DNA of 64,000 nucleotides from Burkholderiales bacterium (GCA_015075225.1 JABTUQ010000004.1:310001-374000), one strand, 5' to 3'; counted from the stretch's first letter, positions 46,259-54,923 are shown. The notes: generated from the sequence alone by a model not told the origin. Made by a program: numbers and translations.

Positions 46259-47206
46259 ATGGCATTAAATCTCGCAAAGGCCGTCATCGGCTACCTGAAG
46301 GAACGCCCCGAGGAAAAATTCACTGCTCGGCAAATTGCAGAATGGGTATTTGCCACCTATCCGGATGAATGCCAGGAAAAGCGGGCCAACAGCCGTGGGG
46401 ACTACATCAAGTCTGATGCGGATCTGGTGCAGCAGCTCGTCGCAGAAATCAGTTCGCAGCGCCCGCGCATGCAAACAAAGCATCCAGAACTCAAAACGAC
46501 CGAAGGTCGGCCTCGCAAGTACTACTACTCGGAGCGCTCAGACAGCGCAGAAGTGGCGGCAGTCGAAAGCGAGGGCACGTCGGCGGCTACGGATGCAAGT
46601 GCATTAAAAATTGACGAACACGCACTGTACCCATTGCTGTCGCAATACCTGTGGGAGGAGTTCGACGTCTTCTCCAAACGCATCGACGAGAAGCGCTCGT
46701 CGAACAAGCGCGGCCCCAACGGCAACCGCTGGCTGTACCCGGACGTCGTCGGAATGGAGGATTTGGGCAAGGAATGGCACCGGGAAGTGCGCGACTGTGT
46801 GACGCAGTATTCCGACAAGCGCACCAAGTTGTGGTCGTTCGAGGTCAAGTTGCTGATCAACCGTTCGAACGTGCGCGAGTGCTTCTTTCAGGCCGTATCG
46901 AACTCGTCATGGGCCAACTTCGGCTATCTGGTTGCGGCAGAACTTGGCGGTACCGACACGCTGAAGGAACTGCGGATGCTCTTTGCTGCCCACGGCATCG
47001 GTTTCATCAAGCTGGACGTGGAGAACCCTGCTGACAGTCAGGTGCTAATTCCAGCCCGCGAGCGCGACGAGATCGATTGGGACATGGCCAATCGGCTGGC
47101 TACGGAAAACCGGGACTTCTTGGAATACGTGAAGCTGGTGAAGCAGTTCTACCAGACCGGAGAGGCGCGCCCAGCGGACTGGGATGTTCCGGAACTGGAC
47201 GATTGA
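46259..47206 (+). CDS. HrgA/COG2958-like protein with HTH and nuclease-like motif
   Basis: A 315-residue protein. The N-terminal ~80 residues form a winged-helix of HARE-HTH kind (AKAVIGYLKERPEEKFTARQIAEWVFATYPDECQ). A linker (~95-120) follows, then a C-terminal domain with RWLYPDVVGMEDLGKEW and KLWSFEVKLLINRSNVRECFFQAVSNSSWANFGYLV. The spacing PD...FEVK fits a PD-(D/E)xK nuclease core. Helicobacter HrgA and COG2958 proteins occur beside restriction systems. It starts 12 bp after the NTase gene and ends the defence block. Biochemical activity is unproven. Confidence 0.7.
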   Translation: MALNLAKAVIGYLKERPEEKFTARQIAEWVFATYPDECQEKRANSRGDYIKSDADLVQQLVAEISSQRPRMQTKHPELKTTEGRPRKYYYSERSDSAEVAAVESEGTSAATDASALKIDEHALYPLLSQYLWEEFDVFSKRIDEKRSSNKRGPNGNRWLYPDVVGMEDLGKEWHREVRDCVTQYSDKRTKLWSFEVKLLINRSNVRECFFQAVSNSSWANFGYLVAAELGGTDTLKELRMLFAAHGIGFIKLDVENPADSQVLIPARERDEIDWDMANRLATENRDFLEYVKLVKQFYQTGEARPADWDVPELDD

Positions 47207-47210
47207 CCGC

Positions 47211-47501
47211 CTATTCCAGGTGGCCGATGACGTCGAGGCGTTCGTCGCCGCGCTGAAACGCACCGAACCAACCGTCTCGCGAGTCAGCGCGGGTGCGGCT
47301 CACCAGCAGAGTGAATCCCTCGCAGCCTCGTGCCTTGGCGGTGGCGAAGTCGGTGGTATCGAATTTGGCCTCGCGCACCAGCGTCGTGGCCACCGACTTC
47401 ATGGCCGACTCAAACAGGTCGAGCAGGTTGTCTTGCAGGCTGGCATCGATGTTGCGCGAGGTGACATCATCGATGACGGCTCTCTTGAATCTGTTGCTCA
47501 T
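47211..47501 (-). CDS. Prophage hypothetical protein
   Basis: A 96-residue protein (MSNRFKRAVIDDVTSRNIDASLQDN...) not recognised. It is the last gene of the prophage late region, 4 bp from the convergent HrgA-like gene. Helical N-terminal half, beta-rich C-terminal half (CEGFTLLVSRTRADSRDGWFGAF). The ATG at 47501 is preferred over an upstream start because the charged N-terminus begins there. Presence downstream of the lysozyme suggests an accessory late or moron gene. Confidence 0.6.
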   Translation of the reverse strand: MSNRFKRAVIDDVTSRNIDASLQDNLLDLFESAMKSVATTLVREAKFDTTDFATAKARGCEGFTLLVSRTRADSRDGWFGAFQRGDERLDVIGHLE

Positions 47502-47582
47502 GGGTAATGTGCTCCGTGTTTGCGTGGATGACATGAACGCGCTGTTCAGCGGTAAAGCCAAGCTCTTCCGACTGGTTCGGGA

Positions 47583-48050
47583 TCAGGCGTTGCGAAGCAG
47601 CCAAGCGGCCTCCGCTTCCCGTCGAGCGACAAGCCCCGGCAGTACCTTCCCGCCGCCATAGACCCATCTGCGCAGCTCAGTTGCGGCTGCGGCCCAGTCT
47701 CGTTGGTTGATCCGCCTCCGCAGCGTCGACGTTTGCAAACGTCCAGCCCCCAGGTTGAACGTAAAGTCGACGATGGCGGCGAGCCGACCCTCCGGCTCGG
47801 TGGACAACACCGGGCAGCAACGCAGCGTCGCCGCCAGAGCCATCTGCAGATCGCGCGCTAGATAGGCCTCAGCTTCTTCCTGCGTGATCGGTGGGTGCTT
47901 GGGGTCGCAGAGATGGCCGTACCCAATCGTCCAAAAGCCTGCGGGGCAGATGTATGGAACGGCAGTGATCTCGATTCCGCGCTTCACCCTGCGCTCAAAC
48001 CCCTCGAAGCGCTTAGCCAGTTCGATGGCCGCCTTCGGCACCTCGGTCAC
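47583..48050 (-). CDS. Phage lysozyme (endolysin, GH24-type)
   Basis: A 155-residue muramidase of the T4-lysozyme/RrrD type that cleaves peptidoglycan for lysis. The catalytic Glu lies in AKRFEGFERRVKRG (~15) and the Asp/Thr cleft in FWTIGYGHLCDPKHPPIT (~40-57). FNLGAGRLQTSTLRRRIN and YGGGKVLPGLVARREAEAAWL are conserved C-terminal blocks. No signal peptide is evident, so export relies on the holin. It overlaps the holin gene by 4 bp. Confidence 0.93.
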   Translation of the reverse strand: MTEVPKAAIELAKRFEGFERRVKRGIEITAVPYICPAGFWTIGYGHLCDPKHPPITQEEAEAYLARDLQMALAATLRCCPVLSTEPEGRLAAIVDFTFNLGAGRLQTSTLRRRINQRDWAAAATELRRWVYGGGKVLPGLVARREAEAAWLLRNA

Positions 48051-48523
48051 GGCCGCACCCGGTCAAACACGCGCCCGAGGAACCAGAAGTTCAGCACCCC
48101 GGCCCACAGCGCCTGATCGGCCTCCGTCCAGGCATGCAGGATAGCTGTGCCCCATCCAGCGCCAGCGGTCACGGCCGCCGCAAATGCTGCCGTCTTGGCG
48201 GCGCAGTACAGGGCCATGAACCAGTAGGTGATGACGGGGCGCACGCTGCATGACAGTGCATCAGCCCAGCGCACGCCGGTTTTCTCGCCCTGCGTGCGAA
48301 CGGCCTCGCGCAAGGTTTCGATGGCCCCGACATTCCACGCGGCATCGGCACCCGCGCCAATTTCCGACATTCGCTGCGCGCCACGCAGCTTCTCGAACTC
48401 CAGTGCCTTGTCCTGCATCGCCAGTTCATGGCCGCGCTCGCCTTTGCGGTCGAGCCACTTGAGGATTTCAGGTGCGAGACGGAAGGCTCCGCCGAGGAGG
48501 CCACCAAGCAAGGTCTCGATCAT
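48047..48523 (-). CDS. Phage holin, 3-TM (GTA_holin_3TM-like)
   Basis: A 158-residue membrane protein. After a short hydrophobic N-terminus (LLGGLLGGAFRLAPEILKWLDRK) and a helical middle, hydrophobic stretches occur at VRPVITYWFMALYCAAKTAAFAAAVTAGAGW (~100-130) and ALWAGVLNFWFLGRVF (~140-155). This matches holins of the 3TM/GTA type. Overlap with the downstream lysozyme gene supports the lysis role. The start at 48523 overlaps the upstream gene by 4 bp. Confidence 0.85.
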   Translation of the reverse strand: MIETLLGGLLGGAFRLAPEILKWLDRKGERGHELAMQDKALEFEKLRGAQRMSEIGAGADAAWNVGAIETLREAVRTQGEKTGVRWADALSCSVRPVITYWFMALYCAAKTAAFAAAVTAGAGWGTAILHAWTEADQALWAGVLNFWFLGRVFDRVRP

Positions 48524-48825
48524 TGCGGGCCTCCCATCAGTTTGAGCTTGATGGCGGCTCCGACCAGCAGCGCGGCCAGTATGCCGGTGGTGATGACCTT
48601 GACAGTGGTCTGCCACGCGGTACGGCGGGCATCGCGCCAGGCTTCGAGCAGGTCGCGCAGTTCACGGATGTCTCGTGCTGCGTGGCCGTTTTCCAGGCCA
48701 AGGTGGGTCAGGACACGTTCGGCTCCGCGTTCAGCGGCGCGGTCGAGCAGTTCGTCGAAGTCCTCACGGCGCAAGAGCAGCATGTTCTCGACGAGCGCAG
48801 GCTGCTGTTGTTCGGATTCGGTCAT
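48520..48825 (-). CDS. DUF6127-like lysis-module protein
   Basis: A 101-residue protein with a coiled, charged N-terminus (LLRREDFDELLDRAAERGAERVLTHLGLENGHAARDIRELRDLLEAWRDARR) and one membrane helix (VKVITTGILAALLVGAAIKLKLMG) at the C-terminus. It fits the DUF6127 type found next to phage holins and may be a second holin or anchor. It overlaps the holin start. Confidence 0.7.
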   Translation of the reverse strand: MTESEQQQPALVENMLLLRREDFDELLDRAAERGAERVLTHLGLENGHAARDIRELRDLLEAWRDARRTAWQTTVKVITTGILAALLVGAAIKLKLMGGPQ

Positions 48826-48848
48826 AGCAGTCTCCAGAAATGCGAAAC

Positions 48849-48875
48849 CCGCCCAGTGAGTGAACATCTGGGCGG
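48849..48875 (-). terminator. Terminator/attenuator hairpin downstream of DUF2793 gene
   Basis: The arms CCGCCCAG (48849-48856) and CTGGGCGG (48868-48875) pair perfectly with an 11-nt loop. On the minus strand this is followed by GTTTCGC. It separates the tail genes from the lysis cassette and probably reduces read-through. Confidence 0.6.
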
Positions 48876-48902
48876 ATTTCTGGTGGGTACGAGGAAGGGA
48901 AA

Positions 48903-49253
48903 TCAGATGGCCAGGCCAGCGCTCCATCCAGTGGACTTGTAGGCCGAGAGCTTGGCCTCGTCCTCAATGAAGCAAAGCCAGTCGATCTTTGGCACGTGGT
49001 ACTCCCAGGCATCGGCGATGCGCACGGCGATCTGGTTGGTTTTGCCTGCCCACACGCCCGTAGCAGCCGCAGGCACGATGTAGCGGTCGCCGTTGGCGGG
49101 GCTGGCAGGTGGTGTGGTCAGGTCGCGGTCTTTCACGGACAGGCCAACCACCGCGCCGAGGCGCTTGAGGTTGGCGTCCATGCCGGTGTCCCAGCCACTT
49201 TCGCCGAGCGTCCAGCCGTAATTGAGTCCCAAGTTTGGGTCGGTTGATGACAT
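48903..49253 (-). CDS. DUF2793 domain phage protein
   Basis: A 116-residue beta-rich protein (GWTLGESGWDTGMDANLKRLGAVVGLSV, then PPASPANGDRYIVPAAATGVWAGKTNQIAV). This is the DUF2793 pattern seen in tail-fibre regions of phages and gene transfer agents. Likely a small tail-fibre or receptor-binding part. It lies 3 bp from the glycosyltransferase gene in the tail-tip cluster. Confidence 0.85.
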   Translation of the reverse strand: MSSTDPNLGLNYGWTLGESGWDTGMDANLKRLGAVVGLSVKDRDLTTPPASPANGDRYIVPAAATGVWAGKTNQIAVRIADAWEYHVPKIDWLCFIEDEAKLSAYKSTGWSAGLAI

Positions 49254-49256
49254 GGT

Positions 49257-49865
49257 TTATCTCCAGAGATTCGATACTTGGCCGATGGTTTGACGTATTC
49301 GCCGGACAGCGTCCGGGTCGCCGGTGCGGTGGCTTTGATGCGGGTGCTGTCGCCAGTGCCTGCCAACGATGGGTAGGTACAGCACGCCGCCCCGCTTGGC
49401 TACGAGCAGGGTCAGCAGCCAGTCGGCGAAGTTGTTGAGGTCGGTGGTTTCCTTGAGCACGGCTTCTACGGCAGATCGACGCATCACGATCAGGCCGTGC
49501 ACATGACTGGCGCTGTTCGCGTGCTGCCAGCGGCTGTAGGCCAGACGCCGCACCGCGATGTCCTGGCCGCTTTCGTCGGTCAGCGCCTCGTCGGTGTAGG
49601 CCATCACGGCTTGCGGGCAGGCGTCCAACGCATCGGCCAGTTGCCTGAAGGCACTGGCTTCGTACAGATCGTCGGGATCGACGAAGGACACCAGTGGCAG
49701 CGTGCCTTGCGCATAACCTGCCGCGCGTGCCTCACCGATGCGGCCCGGAATGCCCGGCAAAACGTGCAACTGGATCGGTGCGTCCTCGAGGCTGGCGATG
49801 CAGGCCTCCCGCCATTCGGCAGGCTCGTTCAGGGTGAGCAGATGAACATCAATGCGTGCTTCCAT
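49257..49865 (-). CDS. GT-A-type glycosyltransferase in prophage tail module
   Basis: A 202-residue short GT-A glycosyltransferase. It has the nucleotide-sugar-binding start IDVHLLTLNEPAEWREACIASL and the metal-binding acidic motif LVSFVDPDDLYEAS (~65-78). FADWLLTLLVAKRGGVLYLPIVGRHWRQH forms the acceptor side. The ATG at 49865 overlaps the tail-tip gene stop by 3 bp. Sitting among tail genes, it may glycosylate a virion protein or alter the host envelope; the substrate is unknown. Confidence 0.8.
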   Translation of the reverse strand: MEARIDVHLLTLNEPAEWREACIASLEDAPIQLHVLPGIPGRIGEARAAGYAQGTLPLVSFVDPDDLYEASAFRQLADALDACPQAVMAYTDEALTDESGQDIAVRRLAYSRWQHANSASHVHGLIVMRRSAVEAVLKETTDLNNFADWLLTLLVAKRGGVLYLPIVGRHWRQHPHQSHRTGDPDAVRRIRQTIGQVSNLWR

Positions 49866-52138
49866 CACACACCTCCCCAATACTGTCCCCAACGCAGGCC
49901 GTAGCCCGTCCGATCCATGACTCGCACCTGCGGCTGCCAGCTACTCAAACCATCGCGCTCGGCACTGATCTCGACCGCAAGGCGGTCACCCAGCGCACCT
50001 GCATCCAGCGCGGCCACTGCTGCGGTCCAGATGTAGGTAGTGCCGAGCAGCCCCATTTCCGTGTGCGCCAGCACGCCGTTGCGATTGCGGATACGCAGCG
50101 TGTAGGTCACGCCCAGTTCCGGCCCGATGTCGCCCTCGTCTTGCTGCACGAGGTAGGCGGTCTGCTGCGTGCGGTCGCGGTGCGCCCACCCGACGGTGAG
50201 ATCACCGGCCACCACGGCAGGCTCGGTCTGGCCATTGAAACGGATGCGGCCGGGCGGATACGGCAAGGACTGCCGACCGGCAAGCGCCAGCGGCTGCCCG
50301 TTGGTGGCCAGTACAGGGTCGCCCTGATCGGTCGACGTGCGAGGAATCGCGCCCAGGAACACCGATTCGCCCGGGGCGCGCTCCGCACCTTCGGATGCCA
50401 GCCATTCACCGACACCGATCAGCCGAGTCCCCGAGGCATGTGCCTGAGGTGTGGTGTCGAGCACGCCGCGTGCGAGATCAATGGTCGCGTTTGCGGCATC
50501 GAAGGCCAGGACAGCGACGGCCTCTGCAATCGCCCCACTGGCGGCCACCAGATAGGCGTAGTCGCCCACGGCCAGTCTTTCCGGCTGACTGATGGCGGTC
50601 ACTGGCACACCGACGGCAACAGCCTCACTGGCAGGCAGTGCCACATCGATCGTGAGAAGTGGCGCGTAGTCCTCGCTGGCCACGCTGGCGATATCACTGG
50701 CCGAGGCACCGGTGGCGAGCTGCCAATTGAGCTGGCCCGCACCACCCACTGCGGCCAATGCGCCAAGCGCAGCATCGGTGTCGGTCAGGTAGTCCAGTTC
50801 GGCTCGTGACAAGGTGCGCGCCAGTTCCCAGTACGGAATTTCCACCGCCAGCACCAACGCGGGCGGCAGCGGCTCCAGGGTTGGCTCGTCGATGATCGGT
50901 GGTGGCGGTGCCAGCACCGCGTTATCCAGCCCGAACACATCTTCCATCGCCTCGATGCGCCACTCAGATGACCCCAGTGTGCCGGTGTCGATGCCGGTCA
51001 CGCGCACCACCATCTGGTCGATGCCCAAGCGCGGCCAGTTGAGCAGGAACACGTCACCGGGCAGCGGCGCGCGTTCCAGCGTGTCGGGTGCCACGGTCAG
51101 GCTCATCCGCGCCAGGGGTGAACCCAAGGCACGCAAATCTCGCAGCGCCAGACGCGCGGCCAGAGGGCCATAGTTGACACCTGGGTAGTCGCGGCGCTGA
51201 TTGATCACGCCGCCTTGCAACTGGATGGCGGCCAGGTTCTCAACCGTGACCGTGGCATCACCGCCGGTTTGCCAGTCGGTGTAGACCACGGTCAGCTCGT
51301 TGGGCAGTTCACCCCATTGCGCGCGCTCGAAACGCTCCAGCCGCACGATCTCGTCCGGCCCTAACTGCGGCAGACTGTCGATCCAGTAGTCGTCGCGCAG
51401 CAGCTTGAGCTCAAACGTGCCCTGCTCAGGGTCGGTGTAGAGGATGCCGCCGATGTGGTCGATGACCTGACTGATGAAGCTCTCGATGGGCTGCTGGCGC
51501 GTCCAGATCAGATTCAGACCAAAGCCTTCGTCCGACAGGGCCCATGCTGCATTCCAGAAGCTCCAGCCGATGCTGTCCTGCGGGTAGCCCATGCCCCAGT
51601 GCGGATCGGTCAGGCATTGCACCAGGATGTGGGCTGGGTTCATGCCGACACTGATCTCGCGGCCCTGATTGTTATCCCAGGCACGGACTTCGGCGTTCCA
51701 CTCCATCCACGGGTAGTCGTTCCAACCCGCCGTGAAACGGCGCACGCGCACTGCCCACGGCTTGATGTAGGGGTTGTTGGCCGCGAACAGGATCTTGCGC
51801 GCCACCAAGGACAGCACGCCCCGGAAGGCTGGAATGGCGCTGCCAAGGCGGCTCATCAGATAGTCGTTGCGTCCCTGTCCAGGACCGCCGGGCAGTACAT
51901 CGATGTTGCCGACCACGCCACCTTCACGCTCGTCACCACCAAACAGTGTGGGCTTGTTGATGCTGAGAGTGGTCAGGCCGTGCCCGCTGGACAGCGGCGC
52001 ACGGTCGGCATCACCCCACGCAGTGCGGTCGCCCATCTGGATCTCCTGCACGGCATCGACCGGCCCCTGGCATAGCACCAGGTGCAATCCCATCCGGTAG
52101 CGGTAGCCGACGGTTTGCTTCTTGCTGCTGCCACCCAT
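49865..52138 (-). CDS. Phage tail tip/host-specificity protein (gpJ-like)
   Basis: A 757-residue tail-tip protein. The N-terminus (KKQTVGYRYRMGLHLVLCQGPVDAVQEIQMGDRTAW) and LFGGDEREGGVVG are typical of siphovirus tail proteins related to lambda gpJ/TipJ. A hub-like region follows (WSFWNAAWALSDEGFGLNLIW, LYTDPEQGTFELKLLRDDYW), then fibronectin-like beta modules to the C-terminus (LAGRQSLPYPPGRIRFNG). It would form the tail tip and contact the receptor. Its start overlaps the upstream 68-residue gene. Confidence 0.88.
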   Translation of the reverse strand: MGGSSKKQTVGYRYRMGLHLVLCQGPVDAVQEIQMGDRTAWGDADRAPLSSGHGLTTLSINKPTLFGGDEREGGVVGNIDVLPGGPGQGRNDYLMSRLGSAIPAFRGVLSLVARKILFAANNPYIKPWAVRVRRFTAGWNDYPWMEWNAEVRAWDNNQGREISVGMNPAHILVQCLTDPHWGMGYPQDSIGWSFWNAAWALSDEGFGLNLIWTRQQPIESFISQVIDHIGGILYTDPEQGTFELKLLRDDYWIDSLPQLGPDEIVRLERFERAQWGELPNELTVVYTDWQTGGDATVTVENLAAIQLQGGVINQRRDYPGVNYGPLAARLALRDLRALGSPLARMSLTVAPDTLERAPLPGDVFLLNWPRLGIDQMVVRVTGIDTGTLGSSEWRIEAMEDVFGLDNAVLAPPPPIIDEPTLEPLPPALVLAVEIPYWELARTLSRAELDYLTDTDAALGALAAVGGAGQLNWQLATGASASDIASVASEDYAPLLTIDVALPASEAVAVGVPVTAISQPERLAVGDYAYLVAASGAIAEAVAVLAFDAANATIDLARGVLDTTPQAHASGTRLIGVGEWLASEGAERAPGESVFLGAIPRTSTDQGDPVLATNGQPLALAGRQSLPYPPGRIRFNGQTEPAVVAGDLTVGWAHRDRTQQTAYLVQQDEGDIGPELGVTYTLRIRNRNGVLAHTEMGLLGTTYIWTAAVAALDAGALGDRLAVEISAERDGLSSWQPQVRVMDRTGYGLRWGQYWGGV

Positions 52139-52344
52139 CAGTGCATCTCCTGCCGGGTACGCGCGTGCTCGACCACGCGCAGCGCCATCGCGTCATTCGT
52201 GGCCAGCAGGGTTTCGGCATCAAGTCCCTTCCGCAGAAAGGCGCGGAAGTCCAGGCCATGCCGCTCGAACCATGTACGCGAGCCGTTCACGCACAGGCCG
52301 ACGGCGCGCACGTCGTCGATAGTGACGATCACGCTGGTGCTCAT
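52138..52344 (-). CDS. Small phage tail-region protein, 68 aa
   Basis: A short protein (MSTSVIVTIDDVRAVGLCVNGSRTWFERHGLDFRAFL, then LLATNDAMALRVVEHARTRQEMH). Not recognised by name, but proteins of this size and pattern occur between the 75-residue and tail-tip genes of similar phages. It overlaps both neighbours by 1-4 bp, so it is clearly translated within the tail operon. Confidence 0.7.
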   Translation of the reverse strand: MSTSVIVTIDDVRAVGLCVNGSRTWFERHGLDFRAFLRKGLDAETLLATNDAMALRVVEHARTRQEMH

Positions 52345-52568
52345 TTCTTGCCTCCTTTCTTGCGGATCGGCTCGGCTTCCAGATCGCCGTACCAGACCAC
52401 GTTCGCGCCGCGCAGCAGCACGGTGCCGAACACGACGGGAATCGGTCTGCCTTCTTCTGCGGTTGGGGCATCGACATCGGACAGCGATGCCGGTTTGGGC
52501 TCGGGCGGCTTCGGCGCGAGCGCGACCGAAACCAGCGCCGCTACCACGATGACGACGAGGTACCACAT
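52341..52568 (-). CDS. Small phage tail assembly protein with N-terminal membrane helix
   Basis: A 75-residue protein with a hydrophobic N-terminus (MWYLVVIVVAALVSVALAP) followed by PTAEEGRPIPVVFGTVLLRGANVVWYGD. The IPVVFGT...NVVWYGD block is typical of the small gene before tail-tip genes in DUF2163-containing phages. Probably tail tip assembly. It overlaps the 68-residue gene. Confidence 0.75.
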   Translation of the reverse strand: MWYLVVIVVAALVSVALAPKPPEPKPASLSDVDAPTAEEGRPIPVVFGTVLLRGANVVWYGDLEAEPIRKKGGKK

Positions 52569-52586
52569 GGCGATTTCTCCGGGGAT

Positions 52587-53342
52587 TCAGAACACGCCAG
52601 TCGAGAACGGGTTCTTGCTTGGGATGGCGGGAAAGCCGCCGTAGTTGTCGAGGTTGCCGAAGCGCGACTCGCACGTGGCCGTGCTGTGATCGCAGCCGAC
52701 CGTCAGCAGTACCTCTGTGCCGGCGTCTATGGCGACCGGATAGAGCAACTCGACGCCGCCACCGTAGTCATTGATGATCATGTGGCGCGCACCGTCCGGT
52801 GTTTGTAGCCAGCCACCGGCCAGGCCGCCGCTGACCCCGCCCGGTACACCACCCTCGAGTTCGACACTGCGGCCATAGACCTCCAGGACGAAGGCGCTGG
52901 CTGTCATCGGTGAAGCCCCACAGGCCGTGGAATACAGAACGTGGGAGCACTTGCGGCTGTAGAGCCGCCGCAATCCGATACGTTTGAGACTGACTTGCGC
53001 CGACTCGCAGCGAACGCGAGCGACATCGTCAGCGACCTCGACGCCCAGCACCCGGCCCATCCAGCGCGTGCCCGAGATCCACCAGTAGTCGCCCCAGGAG
53101 TCGCGGCGTCCGATCCGCAAGGTGACCGAGGTGGTGTCGCCGGTCAGCGAGTTAGCGAGCAGGTGGCGCACGAGATCGCAGTTCGGCGGCAGTTTGAGTT
53201 CCAGCGCCGATTTGGCCGCCTCGGCGCCCAGTGCCAGCTCATTGCGTTCGATGGACAGGCTTGCGTACAGATTGCCATCCAGATCAACGTGCGGCGTCAG
53301 GTGAACTGCGCGTTGTCCGGCGTATGTTAGCCCGACTTCCAA
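52587..53342 (-). CDS. DUF2163 phage tail protein (baseplate hub-like)
   Basis: A 251-residue protein of the DUF2163/BR0599 type: LELKLPPNCDLVRHLLANSLTGDTTSVTLRI, then WISGTRWMGRVLGVEVADDVARVRCESA and LYSRKCSHVLYSTACG (conserved cysteines). In relatives it forms part of the tail-tip hub. The frame as read starts at a TTG (53342). An ATG 15-17 bp upstream (MSQN) would join in frame only if one C near 53345 were removed, so the true start probably lies at about 53355 and the base may be an error or real mutation. Confidence 0.85.
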   Translation of the reverse strand: MEVGLTYAGQRAVHLTPHVDLDGNLYASLSIERNELALGAEAAKSALELKLPPNCDLVRHLLANSLTGDTTSVTLRIGRRDSWGDYWWISGTRWMGRVLGVEVADDVARVRCESAQVSLKRIGLRRLYSRKCSHVLYSTACGASPMTASAFVLEVYGRSVELEGGVPGGVSGGLAGGWLQTPDGARHMIINDYGGGVELLYPVAIDAGTEVLLTVGCDHSTATCESRFGNLDNYGGFPAIPSKNPFSTGVF

Positions 53343-53360
53343 GGTTCTGGCTCATCGTGC

Positions 53361-54923
53361 TTACTCTCCCTCGTAGGTTTGACGGTCATTACCGCGTGGC
53401 TCGGGCAACTGACGCGCTGTCAGAGTGATCTCCAGCAGCGTCGGGCTGTGCCAGTACAGATCGATGGCATCGTGGTCGAGGCGGCAGCGCACGAGGCGAA
53501 TGACGCGGCTGCCCGTGGGCACCCAGTCGTCGAGGCCCGAGCGCAGCACCAGCACACCGCCTTGATCCAGATGGCAGGTCGCCGTCAGGGCGTACTGCTG
53601 ATAGCCGTCTGGATGCACGATCAAGCAGGCGGCGGGGCGATGCCAGAACGCCGAGATGTCTTTGCCATCCACGCGCAGGAAGCCATCCTCGGGATCGGCT
53701 TCGACGCTCACCCACAGAATCGGGGCCAAGCCATCGGGCATCCAGAAGGCTTCCAGACGGCCTTGGGTGCGCCACAACCGCGCCCGCCAGATTTCGATTT
53801 CATCGAGTGAGCTGGCCAGATAGCGCCGCTGCAAAGTTGTCGTCGCCCACGGATCGTCCCGGCGCACCCACGGATCTGCAGGCGAGAAGTCTTGTCGGGT
53901 GATCGTGGCTTGCGCGGCGGCTGTCGGATCGTCACGCCAGTTGCCATCGGGCCAGACCGGAATCTCGTCGAGCCACGGGTCGTCGAGTGCATCCATGTCC
54001 GGCGTTTGCGCGGGCGTGACAGTCGTGGTGACGCTCCCGCCGACCATCCCCGGCACCCACTGGGTCAAGTCCGCCGGATCGACAGCGCAGCCCCACACCA
54101 GCGGCATCACGCTGCTACCGGCTCCGGCAGCACGCGCCAAGGGTTCGGCCAGCCACAGCAGATCGGTTTCCACGTCGCTGAGTTGGGCGACTTGCCAGCC
54201 CTCGGGCGCAATGATCAGCACCCAGCGTTCGTCGCTGTCCCAGCCCTGCACGCCGTCATAGGTCAGCCGCAGCGCAGCAGCCGGTGGGACAAAGCGCCGC
54301 CAGTCAGCCTCCGACACCCCGAGAGTCAGCGCGCCCTCCTCAGCGTTCTCAGTGAGATGAACGGCGTACTGTGGCAGTGGCCACCACGCGGCCTGGCCCA
54401 GATGATCGGCCAGCCAGTCGCCAATCAAGGCATCGGTCTGGCGGGCGTTGCCTACTTTGTAGGTGAGCCAGCGCCGAGGAACACGTCGGCGTGCCTGACG
54501 GGATTCGTTGCCACTGGCCAGCCGTGCGACGCTGGTCTGCCACTCCAGTCGTTCCACAAGGGGCTCCATCCAATCGTGGCGGAAGGCAAACACGCCGCGT
54601 TGCGCATCCGGCCAAGGCTGGTCGCCAAAGGCATCCATACCGGTGGCGACGATGGCGCTCGAGGCCGTGTCCCGGCGCAACACTTCGACCAAGAACGTCG
54701 GTGCATCGATGGGTGGCCAGGGGCCCGCCAAGGATTCCGCCAGCAGGCTGGCCGCCAGATCGGGCGGCAGCGGAGCGACAGCTGTTTCCGGCGTGAAGCT
54801 GGCTGCGGTCGCCCCGAAGGTGGCGCGCGAGAGCACTTCACCCTGGAAGGCGGGCAGTTCGCTTCCCGGCGTCGGCTTGCTGGAAACCTCCGCGAGGTCT
54901 TGAACGATGACGCGATCCGTCAT
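53361..54923 (-). CDS. Large prophage tail protein, function unrecognised
   Basis: A 520-residue protein (MTDRVIVQDLAEVSSKPTPGSELP...) between the tape-measure side and DUF2163 gene. Tryptophan-rich beta-like segments are frequent (WLADHLGQAAWWPLPQYAVHL; DPWLDEIPVWPDGNWRDD; FWMPDGLAPILWVSVEADPEDGFL). No catalytic motif is seen. Position suggests a distal-tail or baseplate component. It overlaps the upstream gene by 4 bp. Confidence 0.7.
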   Translation of the reverse strand: MTDRVIVQDLAEVSSKPTPGSELPAFQGEVLSRATFGATAASFTPETAVAPLPPDLAASLLAESLAGPWPPIDAPTFLVEVLRRDTASSAIVATGMDAFGDQPWPDAQRGVFAFRHDWMEPLVERLEWQTSVARLASGNESRQARRRVPRRWLTYKVGNARQTDALIGDWLADHLGQAAWWPLPQYAVHLTENAEEGALTLGVSEADWRRFVPPAAALRLTYDGVQGWDSDERWVLIIAPEGWQVAQLSDVETDLLWLAEPLARAAGAGSSVMPLVWGCAVDPADLTQWVPGMVGGSVTTTVTPAQTPDMDALDDPWLDEIPVWPDGNWRDDPTAAAQATITRQDFSPADPWVRRDDPWATTTLQRRYLASSLDEIEIWRARLWRTQGRLEAFWMPDGLAPILWVSVEADPEDGFLRVDGKDISAFWHRPAACLIVHPDGYQQYALTATCHLDQGGVLVLRSGLDDWVPTGSRVIRLVRCRLDHDAIDLYWHSPTLLEITLTARQLPEPRGNDRQTYEGE

